Positions 34,529 to 43,665 of a stretch of DNA of 64,000 bases are shown here, one piece after another. Under the pieces are notes generated by a model. That model saw nothing but the letters and a program-made list of their open reading frames with translations. It had not been told where the DNA came from and did no database searches. The first letter of the stretch is position 1; each line of letters begins with the position of its first letter. Origin of the DNA: Citrobacter sp. RHB25-C09 (lineage in GTDB: Bacteria; Pseudomonadota; Gammaproteobacteria; Enterobacterales; Enterobacteriaceae); contig NZ_CP057483.1 of NCBI RefSeq assembly GCF_013836145.1, positions 2,232,001 through 2,296,000 of the forward strand. Reading direction: 5' to 3'. A program made the position numbers and the translations under genes.

Positions 34529-34730
34529 CGATAACGTCTTTCAGCGCCCGGTTCTCAAGGCTCAGGTCGGCAAACATCTGTTTGAGACGCCGATTCTCGT
34601 CCTCAAGATCCTTGATCTTTTTAATATCAGAAGCCTCCATGCCGCCGTATCTGGACTTCCAGTTAATGGGATGGACTACCTCCTTCCTCTGCGGTTAACT
34701 GTACGAAATGTGCTCAGCAGGAGAATCACC

Positions 34731-35753
34731 ATGAATATCGTATATCTGGGTATCGATCTGGCTAAAAATGTTTTTCAGCTTTGTGGGCTAAACCAGGCCG
34801 GTAAGCCGGTTTATTCAAAACGCACTGGTCGAAAAGAATTACTTCAGACAGTGGCGAATATTCCGGCCTGCCTGATTGGTGTCGAAGCATCCACAGGGGC
34901 ATTTTACTGGCAGCGTGAGTTTGAAAAACTGGGGCATAACGTAAAGGTCATCAGCCCCCAGTATGTAAAGCCCTTTGTCCGTGGGCAAAAAAATGACGGT
35001 AATGATGCGCAGGCCATCGCAGTGGCTCTGATGCAACCGACAATGCAGTTCGTGCCGCCAAAAAGCCCGGAACAGCAGGATATCCAGGCTTTGCACCGGG
35101 CAAGGCAGCGTATTGTTAATCACCGCACTGCGACCGTTTGTCAAATCAGGGGACTGCTGCTTGATCGGGGAATAACTATCGGCGCGGCAGTTTCAAGAGT
35201 TCGTCGTGCCGTTCCGCTGATCCTTGAAGATGCAGAAAACGGGCTAAGCGCCCGTATGCGCAGAACGATTGCAGAGCTCTATGATCTCTTTAACGATCTT
35301 GAGCGTCGTATTCATTTTTTTGATAAAGAAATTGAAACAGTATTCAGGCAATCAGAAGCCTGTCAGCGTATTGCCAAAGTGAAAGGCATTGGCCCTAAAA
35401 CGGCCACGGCCGTTGTTGCTGCGATTGGCAAAGGAACTGAATTTAAGAATGGTCGTCACTTTGCTGCATGGCTGGGTCTGGTTCCACGCCAGCACTCGAG
35501 TGGCAACAGGCAAGTTCTCATGAATATGACGAAAAAAGGCGACAAGCATCTGCGGACACTTTTTATTCATGGTGCCCGCGCTGTCGTCAGAGTTGCCACG
35601 AATAATAATGATGGATATCTGAATCAGTGGGTTAACCAGTTAAAGGAACGTCGCGGATTTAATAAAACTACCGTGGCGGTCGCTAACAAAAACGCGAGAA
35701 TAATCTGGTCGATGCTGAGAAATGATACAGAATATCAGGCCGTGGGAAGTTAA
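34731..35753 (+). CDS. IS110-family transposase
   Basis: 340-residue RNA-guided recombinase-type transposase. The N-terminal RuvC-like DEDD domain has the Asp in YLGIDLAKNVFQL, a Glu in IGVEASTGAFYW and the Asp pair in KNDGNDAQAIA. The C-terminal Transposase_20 domain has KVKGIGPKTATAVVA and the Ser region VPRQHSSGNRQ, then an intact end. AGGAGA precedes the ATG at 34731. It appears complete and may be active. Confidence 0.9.
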   Translation: MNIVYLGIDLAKNVFQLCGLNQAGKPVYSKRTGRKELLQTVANIPACLIGVEASTGAFYWQREFEKLGHNVKVISPQYVKPFVRGQKNDGNDAQAIAVALMQPTMQFVPPKSPEQQDIQALHRARQRIVNHRTATVCQIRGLLLDRGITIGAAVSRVRRAVPLILEDAENGLSARMRRTIAELYDLFNDLERRIHFFDKEIETVFRQSEACQRIAKVKGIGPKTATAVVAAIGKGTEFKNGRHFAAWLGLVPRQHSSGNRQVLMNMTKKGDKHLRTLFIHGARAVVRVATNNNDGYLNQWVNQLKERRGFNKTTVAVANKNARIIWSMLRNDTEYQAVGS

Positions 35754-35911
35754 TCCCTGTCAGCAAAAGTTGCAGCGTACTGAGAAATGGTGACAGGTTG
35801 CACCTGCACAATCGGAACCTGATTTTTATACTGGCCTCAGAGGCCGTCCAGTTGTTGAGGCGATTGTGTGCGGATTACCCATTTGGGCACAGGTTTTCCT
35901 GATGCCGGATA
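35754..35911 (+). ncRNA. Candidate IS110 guide (bridge/seek) RNA region
   Basis: The non-coding right end of the IS110 element, 158 bp, with a strong stem around 35830-35852. IS110-family elements are known to carry a structured guide RNA in a non-coding end, downstream of the transposase in IS1111-type members. The loops pairing with target and donor were not identified, so this is a positional inference. Confidence 0.4.
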
Positions 35912-36115
35912 GATGTAGTAGGTGGCTTCAGATATACCGGCCACCCGGCAGACATCCTTAACAGTTCGTCCGGCTTCAACCGATTTAATTACGGCAATGA
36001 TCTGATGCTCAGTAAAACGGGCTTTACGCATAGCGATCTCCTTTGTTGGCAGATTGATTATGCCGGAGGATCTCTAAATGTGAATGGCACGATTATGCGG
36101 GATACTTACAGTCAA

Positions 36116-39100
36116 GTACTGCCCCTGAAAACGCAGGTTCTCTTCCTCATCTCCGGCTTCCCGCGCTGTGCCTCCCCATGCCCGCGTCACCCCCTCCCAG
36201 CGGATGTCACCCTTCTCATCCGTCAGCCGCTCCGGCATGCCGTTCGGCTGACAGTGATACCAGCGGTAACGGGTTTCCTTGCCCTTTCCCTCCACCCTCA
36301 CCAGCGGCGTGTGGCTGTTCTGGTCCTCATACACATACAGCCTTGTCCTGCCGTCCTGCTCCTCCGACAGCAGCCGTAATCCCTCCCACACAAAACGTGT
36401 CCCGCTCACGACAGGCGGGTCGAGGTCGCGCAGCGCGCCCGGCACCCAGCTTTCCACCCGCTTTTCCGTGCGCCGGCCCAGCGCATCGTAACGGTAACGG
36501 ATACCCGGTTATGCCGCACCGGCCCCTCACTTTCCGTGATGTTTCCCGCCGGGTCGCAGTAAAACTGCTCTGCCGGCAGCACGCCCTGTCGCGCCTCACG
36601 CAGATGACCGGCTTCGTCGTAACGGTAATGCCGTTCCCGCCACGGGTCGGTGATTTCCCGGTTCTCCACCAGGTTGTGCCGCATGTCGTACTGCTGCCGC
36701 CATTCCCGTTCAGCGCGCAGGGGGCGGCTTTCCCTCAGTACGCTGGTCTCCGACACCCGGCCGAGGCGGTCATACCGCCGCAGGCTGAACAGCGCCCCCT
36801 GCGTACGCCGGGTTTCCCGGTGCAGCGCGTCGCGGCTGAACTCGCACAGCACCAGGCCGTCCAGCGCCGTCTGCAGCAGGTGTCCGCTGCCGTAGTAATG
36901 GTTTCTCAGCTTCCGTCCGTCGGGCAGTCCGGTCACCGTGCGGTTAGCGGGTCAGCGCCCCGTCGAACCCGCGCTCTTCAAGCAGACGGCCGTCCGGCCC
37001 CGGGACAAACTGCCAGCGTTCGCCGTTTTCGTTACATAACCCGACCAGCCGTCCCCGGCTGTCACGATGGCGGGAAACCACCCCGCCGCGGGGGTCGCGC
37101 CGGTATACCAGCCAGCCGGTCCCGTCATAGCCATAGCGCGTCTCCGCTCCGTCCGCCGTACGGTGGCGCACCGGTAAGCCCCGTTCATTGTATTCCACCC
37201 GCTCATACCAGCCTTCCGCGCCACTTATCTCCAGCACGTTCCCTGACGGGTCATATTTTCTGCGCCAGCACTCACCCGCCGCATCGCGAATTTCATCCAG
37301 CCGGTAGCGTTCATCATAGTGGTAACAGGTTCTGTTACCGGAACAGTCCAGCGCCTCCGTAATCTGCCCGCGGCGGTTATAACTGAAACGCTGTAGAACG
37401 GCGCCGCTGCCGTCCTGCACGGCGATAACCTGCCCGCAGGCATCACGTTCCCGTTTTTCACACTTTCCTTCCGGCCCGGCGATTTCCGTCAGGCCGTGAC
37501 ATCTGTCGTAGCCATAAAGGTACAGTCCTCCGCCCGGCAGTTTTACACTGGACGGGAGTGCGCGTTCCGTCAGCCACGTCGTCAGCGTCACATTTCCCGG
37601 CGGATCGTATTCTTCTGTCAGATTCCCTGCGGCGTCATAACAGTACCGCCAGCGGTTACCTTCCGGGTCGCGACTTTCCGCCAGCAGCCCCAGACTGTTC
37701 CAGACATAATGCCAGTCCCCCCCGGCCTCATCGGTATAGCGGACCGGCAGGAATTCCGCATTCCAGTAATGCCGGCGTGTATATCCCTGTTCCGTGGTGA
37801 CGGTCGTCGTCTGCGCCTGCAGATCGTAATTCAGCACGCTGTGTTCACCGGCACTGGTGAACTGTTCAACCACCCGCCAGTCGTCAGACTTTTGCCAGCG
37901 GTATTCACAGCGCAGCCCCCCGGGTAACTGATGCGCCGACAATAACCCTTCCGGCGTCCATTCAAACCGGCGGCAGACCCGGTCACAGGCGTCAACCACG
38001 CCAGTGAGGAAGCCGTGAACATCATAGTGATACTGCACCAGCAGGTGCTCCCCTGCCTCCTCCTCTTCATGCTGTCCGGTCACGCGGGTCAGACGCTGCG
38101 GATGGCGGGGATCTTCATAGTACAGGCGCACCCGAAGCGTCTCTTCCGTGTCCGCCAGCGCCGACAGACGTCCCGATGCATCATATGTCAGCATCAGTCC
38201 GTTACCGTATTCGTCACTCAGGCTGGCCAGCTTCAGCACGCCAGGCTCCCGCGGCTCAGGGAGATACAGTCGCCAGACGCTGCCGTCCGCATCACCAATC
38301 ACGACCTGCCCCTTTCCGCCACGGGCGATAATCAGTCCTTCATCCGCATAAAAATCCTGCACGCCGGAAGCTGGCGGTACAAAACGCAGCTCCCTTCCGC
38401 TCAGATCGTGAAAGCAGTAGTGTTCATCTTCTGTAGTGATAAACGTTTCGAATTCCGTCCGCCATCCCGGGCCAGAGAGCCCTTCATGGTGGTTACGACT
38501 GTTATAGACCCGCTGCCAGACGAGGGGGAAGCGTGCCGGTAGTGAAAAATCCCGATCGTCTTCATCCGCCAGAACCTTGGCACCCGTGGCGGCATGAACC
38601 GGGAAAGACGTTGCCTGGACGGCGTCGCCAAGCTTACTGCCCAGTATGCCTGCACCCGCCATCGCCAGCATGCAGGGAAGCTCTTTGATTATTTTTCTGG
38701 GATTACCCGTCAGCAGAGAAAGCGCCATGGTCACGAGTTCAAGCCCCGGCAGTTTCCCGCTTTTTATCGGGCGGACCACCAGAGGAGGTCCCCCGATAAT
38801 GACATCCGGAGAAACTTCCGTGCTGACCGTTGCGCCGCAGGTGGTCCTGTCTTTGCCCCGGACGGCGGGTAAATCATTGATGGCAACGGAAGCGGAGCCT
38901 TCAGCAAGATACTGTTCAGGCCAGTGCCTGTCGCAAATGACTTTGTCAACACCAGACGGAACCACGGATGCTGACGGCTCTTCCACTGTCGGATCAATCA
39001 GCTGAGACAACAGAGTATCGCCGGCGCTGAGCAACATCGCGGCGTAGTCCCACACGGACTTCGCTTTCTTCTCCTGCTCTTCGTTTAGTTTTTCCTGCGC

Positions 39101-39520
39101 CGCTTTTTCCGTCGTGGTCATCAGACGTCCCGCAGCCCGGGCGGCAGCAAGATTATTCGTCAGGACATTTTCGGAGCCGGTGCTGATAACACCGGAAGGC
39201 GACGGAGGGAAGAGCATATTCGCCAGGTCGCTGCAGCCCTGGCTGATGGTTTCCGTCAGACCGGCAGCGCTTATCATCAGACCCGCGATCATGCCCGAGA
39301 CGGCACAACTGCTGCCTACTGCTGTGGCGGTGGCTGCCGCCCCGGCCATACCCGCTCCCGCCAGTACCGGCGCAGCAGCTACAGCCACGCCTGCCACAAT
39401 GGCACCGGCGGCGGCATAAACGACACCTTCAAACGCAACGGAAGCGATATCGGCCAGGGCACTGGTATGAATGATCTTATCACTCACACGGGCGGCAAAA
39501 TTGTCTCCCATCGCGATCAC
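36116..39520 (-). pseudogene. Type VI secretion Rhs effector, frameshifted and truncated
   Basis: The first 858 codons are open: a prePAAR-like AARVSDKIIH near residue 9, hydrophobic segments (about 28-90), a PAAR-type region (CDRHWPEQYLAEGSASVAIND ... VIIGGP), then YD/RHS repeats. A stop at 36946-36944 interrupts the frame; the continuation TGLPDGRKLRNHYYGSGHL is in another frame, and by memory of RhsA some 85 codons are missing there. A second single-base loss lies near 36502 (HNRV|RYRYDALGRR). The core stops at LRFQGQY, where the IS3 element begins, so the C-terminal toxin is gone. Its start overlaps the chaperone gene (ATGA). Confidence 0.85.
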
Positions 39521-39852
39521 CCACCCCGGACAGACAGTTTAAGATCCTGTTTCAGGCGATCGCGGTACAGCAGGTCATTTCTACTCACCGATCCGGGGAT
39601 AGTCTGGGTTATCACCAGTAGTGAAACACCATCCGACAGTAATAACGCCAGCTGCCACTGGTGGAAAACTGTACCAGAGCGTTGCCAGGTACAGCAGGTT
39701 TCTCTGGCCGGGAGTTCCGGCGCGTCAGGCAGAACAATATTCTCGCGGGAAGTGATATCAAGATCTTCCGCCAAAGGCCTGAACTGCTCCCACTGGGCAT
39801 CCAGTTCATCATCCAGACTACGCCCGTGAGCACATGTTCCTTGTACAGGCAT
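39517..39852 (-). CDS. Eag-type (DUF1795/DcrB-like) Rhs chaperone, shortened N-terminus
   Basis: 111 residues resembling the C-terminal two thirds of the chaperones that wrap the hydrophobic N-terminus of Rhs effectors before secretion: LDDELDAQWEQFRPLAEDL, then LPARETCCTWQRSGTVFHQWQLALLLSDGVSLLVITQT. The usual 40 or so N-terminal residues (typically LPEGWxDxS) are absent, and the sequence upstream is AT-rich and non-coding. It overlaps rhs by 4 bp. Probably a non-functional remnant; a short functional form cannot be excluded. Confidence 0.68.
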   Translation of the reverse strand: MPVQGTCAHGRSLDDELDAQWEQFRPLAEDLDITSRENIVLPDAPELPARETCCTWQRSGTVFHQWQLALLLSDGVSLLVITQTIPGSVSRNDLLYRDRLKQDLKLSVRGG

Positions 39853-40385
39853 GATATAAAAACATCCTTATCTCAACGGAAATGAGATCAAATCCACTCT
39901 TATTGGTAGTAGAAATGCCTGACTCATATTAAAGAGTAAATAAAAGCATAAAAAAGCATTCAGCTAATCAATAAAATACCCACTCGCAGTGTTTTGCATT
40001 ATTAACACCCTGGACTTAACAATACAAACCGGCATGATTTTATTATCTAATTTAAATGCGTTCTTTCTGTGACTTCTTTCACGTTACTTTACCCTGAAAA
40101 ATTATTTTTCGCCCAATTTATTCTCAAAAAAAACACTCATAAACCTGGAGCTAGAAATTATATTCACACATCACCCTCAGGTATTGATAGCAATAGCGAA
40201 TAATTGAACGAGGCGAATAAATATTTTTAACATGGTAAAGCTATATTTATTTCCCCAGTGAATTGAAAAGTCCTTTTTATCTACTGGTGAGGATTGCCTG
40301 AACTGCTGTAACAGCTCGGTCAAGTGTTCAGAATAGACGACCGCCTATCCGACGTTAGGGGCTTCCAAACTCACCCGAAAAAAGG

Positions 40386-40395
40386 AACGATCGTT
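40386..40395. promoter_or_regulatory. LacI-type palindrome upstream of ycjW
   Basis: AACGATCGTT, a perfect palindrome with central CG as in LacI-family operators, 108 bp before the ycjW start. Autoregulation by YcjW is possible but unproven. Confidence 0.35.
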
Positions 40396-40416
40396 TTGAA
40401 AAAATCATGCCAGGCT

Positions 40417-40430
40417 GTTGATAATCAACC
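40417..40430. repeat. 14-bp palindromic repeat, right border of the accessory block
   Basis: GTTGATAATCAACC, identical to 29675-29688. Confidence 0.6.
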
Positions 40431-40502
40431 CTGTTGTGTTGTCAACCGCCGGTTAACTCCATAAGATGTGTGCCATTAACTCTCTGATGGAGTTCCAGAT
40501 TC

Positions 40503-41513
40503 ATGTCCCCCACTATTTATGATATCGCTCGCGTCGCGGGCGTGTCGAAATCGACAGTGTCTCGCGTGCTGAATAAGCAAACCAACATCTCGCCGGAAGC
40601 GCGGGAGAAGGTGCTGCGGGCCATCGATGAGTTGCAGTATCAACCTAACAAACTGGCTCGCGCCCTGACCTCCTCCGGCTTCGACGCCATCATGGTGATA
40701 TCGACCCGTTCGGCCAAAACCACCGCCGGCAATCCCTTCTTCTCCGAGGTGCTCCATGCCATCACGGCCAAAGCGGAAGAAGAAGGTTTTGACGTTATTC
40801 TGCAAACCTCGCGCAGTACCGAAGATGACCTGCAGAAGTGCGAAAACAAAGTTAAGCAAAAGATGATTAAGGGCATCATTATGCTTAGCTCGCCTGCCGA
40901 TGAGTCATTCTTTTCCCGACTGGATAAGTACGATATTCCGGTGGTGGTGATTGGCAAAGTCGAAGGCGAATACAATCACGTTTATTCTGTTGATACCGAT
41001 AATTACCGCGACAGCATTGCCCTCACCGATGCCTTAATCAATAGCGGACATCAGCATATTGCCTGCTTGCACGCACCGCTGGATTATCATGTTTCTGTTG
41101 ACAGGGTTAACGGTTATAAAGCCAGCCTGGCAGCGCACCAGCTAAGCGTACGCCAGGAATGGATTATCGACGGTGGATATACCCACGAGAGCGCGTTATG
41201 CGCGGCGAGAGAGTTACTAAGCCAGAGCCCATTACCCGATGCAGTATTTGCGACAGATAGCTTAAAGCTGATGAGTCTGTATCGTGCGGCTGCCGAACTG
41301 AATATTGCGATTCCAGAACAGCTCGCGGTCGTGGGCTATAGCAATGAAATGCTGTCGTTTATTTTAACGCCACCGCCTGGCGGTATTGATATTCCGACGC
41401 ATGAACTCGGTGAGGCAAGCTGCGGTCTGCTGTTTAATCTGATTCGCGGTAAAACGGGTCAGGAGAACATGATTGTTAGTACGCACATTAGCCTGGCGGG
41501 GTCGCTGGCGTAA
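40503..41513 (+). CDS. ycjW: LacI-family regulator YcjW
   Basis: 336-residue repressor. The N-terminal helix-turn-helix and hinge are canonical: TIYDIARVAGVSKSTVSRVL, then QPNKLARAL. The C-terminal sugar-binding fold has PDAVFATDSLKLMSLYRAAAEL and ends in the family segment around ISLAGSLA. In E. coli YcjW controls the ycj operon and has been tied to hydrogen sulfide output; its ligand is probably a disaccharide-type glucoside. It stands convergent to ompG and just right of the accessory block. Confidence 0.9.
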   Translation: MSPTIYDIARVAGVSKSTVSRVLNKQTNISPEAREKVLRAIDELQYQPNKLARALTSSGFDAIMVISTRSAKTTAGNPFFSEVLHAITAKAEEEGFDVILQTSRSTEDDLQKCENKVKQKMIKGIIMLSSPADESFFSRLDKYDIPVVVIGKVEGEYNHVYSVDTDNYRDSIALTDALINSGHQHIACLHAPLDYHVSVDRVNGYKASLAAHQLSVRQEWIIDGGYTHESALCAARELLSQSPLPDAVFATDSLKLMSLYRAAAELNIAIPEQLAVVGYSNEMLSFILTPPPGGIDIPTHELGEASCGLLFNLIRGKTGQENMIVSTHISLAGSLA

Positions 41514-41522
41514 TGCCTGACT

Positions 41523-41550
41523 GCCTGATGGCGCTGCGCCGGTCAGGTCT
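41523..41550. repeat. REP-like element after ycjW
   Basis: GCCTGATGGCGCTGCGCCGGTCAGGTC has the REP core between convergent ycjW and ompG. Confidence 0.6.
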
Positions 41551-41569
41551 GCGGCACAGAAGGAATAAC

Positions 41570-41587
41570 GGGGCATAATTATGCCCC
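41570..41587. terminator. Palindrome between ycjW and ompG
   Basis: GGGGCATAATTATGCCCC, a perfect 18-bp palindrome just past the ompG stop. It probably ends the ycj operon, though the T-run is poor. Confidence 0.5.
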
Positions 41588-41594
41588 GCCACAG

Positions 41595-42500
41595 TTAAAA
41601 GGCGTAGTTCACGCCGACACCCGCGTAATGGAATTTATCGCTTTCACCTTCATCATGATCTTCCCATTCAAAGGCATATTCGAGAGTCATCGATAAACCA
41701 TTCTGGAAGTCATAGGCATACAACATCCCCAAGCGATTAAAATCATGTCCTTCACGCTCGATATCATCCTGCCAGTCCCAGTTGCTCCAACGGTCAAGAC
41801 CAATACGTGTGTACGGGGTTAACGTGGTGTTCCCTAGCGCAATCGGTAAATACGCGCGAATTTCCTGAGTAGAGAATTCACCGTTGTTGCGCGACTTGTC
41901 GAGGTTAAATCCGCGCTCAAGGTAGTAATTGGCTACCGCGGAGAACGTCTCGTTAAGGGTGTAGGTAAAGCCGGTTTCCGTCTCAACGCGACTGTCAGCA
42001 TAGCCGGTGGTATTCAGGTCGTTGACGAACTGATACAGAGACAGCCAGCCGCCGAACCGCAGGTCGTCCGTCAGCTTAACATTCCAGTCCGGCGCCACTT
42101 TCCAGCGCTGCATATTAGCCGTGTCTTTACCAGGTTCATCGACATAATGGTAGCCGTAGTTACGAAAGCCACCCGTTAAGCCGAAACTGACATCATCGCT
42201 TTCCAGAAACTGATAATGAACCTCCAGTTCGGGACGATCGAACCAGGTGCCGCGTTTACCTGCGCTATAATCAACCGGGCCTTCCTGGTAGTAGGCAAGA
42301 GAAATTCTCCATGGCCCATTGGCGGCATTAAAATAGACAGAAGGTTCGGCCAGTCCGTCCATATCTTCGCCATAGCCTTCGACGTTTTCTATTTCGTACA
42401 TGGCGCCAATGTTAAAATGCCAGTCATTATTTTCAGCAGCCTGCGCGCAGGCCATCCCCGCGCACATGATTAGCGCAGTAGAGGAAAGTAAGGTTTTCAT
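41595..42500 (-). CDS. ompG: Monomeric porin OmpG
   Basis: 301-residue outer-membrane protein: signal peptide to about residue 21 (ACAQAAENNDWHF), then 14 predicted beta strands with alternating residues and a terminal Phe (VGVNYAF). E. coli OmpG is a wide, pH-gated monomeric channel for oligosaccharides. It is the last gene of the ycj operon, so it is the likely entry route for the glucosides. AAGGAAT precedes the ATG. A stem without a U-run separates it from ycjV. Confidence 0.93.
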   Translation of the reverse strand: MKTLLSSTALIMCAGMACAQAAENNDWHFNIGAMYEIENVEGYGEDMDGLAEPSVYFNAANGPWRISLAYYQEGPVDYSAGKRGTWFDRPELEVHYQFLESDDVSFGLTGGFRNYGYHYVDEPGKDTANMQRWKVAPDWNVKLTDDLRFGGWLSLYQFVNDLNTTGYADSRVETETGFTYTLNETFSAVANYYLERGFNLDKSRNNGEFSTQEIRAYLPIALGNTTLTPYTRIGLDRWSNWDWQDDIEREGHDFNRLGMLYAYDFQNGLSMTLEYAFEWEDHDEGESDKFHYAGVGVNYAF

Positions 42501-42545
42501 TTTTATTCCTTATTAAAATACAGATAAATAAAATGCTGCTAGTGC

Positions 42546-42563
42546 CGGGGAAAACATTCCCCG
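42546..42563. repeat. Inverted repeat between ycjV and ompG
   Basis: CCGGGGAA / TTCCCCGG arms around ACA-type loop bases, with no U-run in the operon direction; it may be a processing or attenuation stem that lowers ompG relative to the cytoplasmic genes. Confidence 0.5.
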
Positions 42564-42575
42564 GTCAGTTTTTTG

Positions 42576-43655
42576 TTATATGGCAAATTCCGTTTCTGCG
42601 TCGAAGAAATGGCATTTCGCCATATCAAAATGAATGGTGATATTTTCTCCTGCATGATAATCATTTACGGCCCCGGCACGTACCACCAACTCGTGCCCCC
42701 CAATAGTGGTGTAAAGCATAAATTCTGCGCCCGTCAGTTCCGCGACGCTGATTTTTGCCGCCACGCTATTTTCATTGTTTGAATCAGGATGAATATCCTC
42801 GGGACGGATCCCCATAACGATCGCTTTATGCTCGTATCCCTTCGCTTTTAATACCGCTAACTTATCTTCCGGAATCGTTAATTTAAGCGTTTCGGTAACA
42901 AACTTATTTCCGTCGATCGCGCCGCGAATAAAATTCATTGCCGGAGAACCGATAAAACCGGCGACGAACATATTTGCCGGCTGGTTATACACCTGTTTTG
43001 GTGCCCCAACCTGCTGAACAATGCCGTCTTTCATGATCACGATCCGCGTTGCCATGGTCATTGCTTCGGTCTGATCGTGAGTGACGTAAATCATGGTGGT
43101 GTTCAGCTTTTGATGCAGTTTGCTGATTTCCGCGCGCATCTGGACGCGCAGTTTTGCATCGAGGTTCGAAAGCGGTTCGTCCATCAAAAACACGCCCGCT
43201 TCGCGCACGATGGCGCGCCCCAGCGCCACGCGCTGACGTTGACCACCAGACAATGCCCCCGGTTTACGCTTCAGGTACTCGCGTAACCCCAGAATTTGCG
43301 CTGCCCAATTGACGCGTTCGTCGATAATTTTTACGTCGATCTTTTGCATCTTCAGACCGAACGCCATGTTGTCGTAAACGGTCATATGCGGGTACAGCGC
43401 GTAGTTCTGAAATACCATCGCGATATTACGCGCCTTCGCCGGGACGTCGTTCATCCGTTTGCCGTCGATCAGCAGATCGCCGGCGCTGATCTCTTCCAGA
43501 CCGGCAATCATGCGCAGCGTGGTCGATTTACCGCAACCTGACGGGCCGACGAAAACGATGAACTCTTTGTCTTCTATCTCCAGGTTGAAGTCTTTCACGA
43601 CATGAACCTGGTTGTCGTAAATTTTCTGGATATGCTGCAACGAGAGCTGTGCCAT
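42576..43655 (-). CDS. ycjV: Sugar ABC transporter ATPase YcjV (intact)
   Basis: 359-residue ATPase of the MalK/UgpC group. Walker A GPSGCGKST, Q-loop VFQNYALYPH, signature LSGGQRQRVALGRAI, Walker B VFLMDEPLSNLD and switch His in YVTHDQTEAM, then a C-terminal OB-type domain with GIRPEDIH. It energises the YcjOP permease. The K-12 copy is described as damaged; this one is complete. 10 bp after ycjU. Confidence 0.93.
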   Translation of the reverse strand: MAQLSLQHIQKIYDNQVHVVKDFNLEIEDKEFIVFVGPSGCGKSTTLRMIAGLEEISAGDLLIDGKRMNDVPAKARNIAMVFQNYALYPHMTVYDNMAFGLKMQKIDVKIIDERVNWAAQILGLREYLKRKPGALSGGQRQRVALGRAIVREAGVFLMDEPLSNLDAKLRVQMRAEISKLHQKLNTTMIYVTHDQTEAMTMATRIVIMKDGIVQQVGAPKQVYNQPANMFVAGFIGSPAMNFIRGAIDGNKFVTETLKLTIPEDKLAVLKAKGYEHKAIVMGIRPEDIHPDSNNENSVAAKISVAELTGAEFMLYTTIGGHELVVRAGAVNDYHAGENITIHFDMAKCHFFDAETEFAI

Positions 43656-43665
43656 GTTGATTCCT

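Larger units (their letters stand above)
34664..35911 (+). mobile_element. IS110-family insertion sequence
   Basis: About 1.25 kb inserted in the OrfA codons for YY|NW of the IS3 element. It has one transposase gene, about 66 bp of non-coding left end and about 158 bp of non-coding right end. No terminal inverted repeats or target duplication were seen, as is usual for IS110. The right end includes ACTGG and CCAGT arms around GGCCTCAGAGGCC (35830-35852), a stable stem. Confidence 0.82.
34515..36031 (-). pseudogene. IS3-family OrfA, split by the IS110 insertion
   Basis: The N-terminal part is at 36031-35912 (MRKARFTEHQIIAVIKSVEA ... VCRVAGISEATYY, a helix-turn-helix). The C-terminal part is at 34664-34515 (NWKSRYGGMEASDIKKIKDL ... 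VIEKKL, a leucine-zipper coiled coil). Joining the two gives a continuous OrfA of about 88 residues, so the insertion lies within the TAC-TAC-AAC-TGG codons and nothing appears lost. Confidence 0.88.
33654..36115 (-). mobile_element. IS3-family insertion sequence, interrupted by an IS110 element
   Basis: OrfA and OrfB on the minus strand, with ends resembling each other: TGTAAATAGACCCG at 33654, and TGTAAGTATCCCG reading inward from 36110. Without the nested element it would be about 1.2 kb, normal for the family. The sequence GTACT stands just outside both ends if the right end is put at 36115, a possible target duplication. However, the Rhs reading frame does not resume on the far side, so a deletion next to the element is likely. 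Exact ends are uncertain by a few bases. Confidence 0.75.
29689..40416. other. Accessory block inserted between ycjX and ycjW
   Basis: About 10.7 kb between two genes that are neighbours in E. coli K-12. Its parts come from different sources: a GNAT gene, yeeN (in K-12 near 44 min), a hydrolase, DUF1272, PTS IIB and DUF1294 genes, nested insertion sequences, and a decayed GC-rich Rhs locus. No integrase, transfer or replication gene is present. Identical 14-mers flank it. Base composition changes sharply along it, from AT-rich around 30.4-31.4 kb to GC-rich over 36-39.5 kb. Confidence 0.7.
39853..40502. other. Gene-free stretch between the Rhs remnant and ycjW
   Basis: About 650 bp, strongly AT-rich to about 40260. 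It then holds an inverted repeat CTGAAC...GTTCAG (40298-40331) enclosing GCTGTAACAGC, a palindrome AACGATCGTT with a central CG (40386-40395), the 14-mer GTTGATAATCAACC (40417-40430), and AACTC-N7-GAGTT close to the ycjW start. The 40.38-40.50 kb part is probably the ycjW promoter. No ORF. Confidence 0.5.

Noticed and set aside
34671..34730. Upstream extension of the IS110 transposase from ATG 34671
   Set aside because: The 20 extra codons lie in the element's left end; the conserved start MNIVYLGIDLAK at 34731 has an AGGAGA site.
36178..37362. 394-codon ORF on the plus strand
   Set aside because: Antisense to the GC-rich rhs core, Pro/Arg/Ser-rich composition typical of shadow frames, no domain.
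29689..40416. Prophage or integrative element
   Set aside because: The block has flanking repeats but no integrase, structural, conjugation or replication genes, so I call it only an accessory block.
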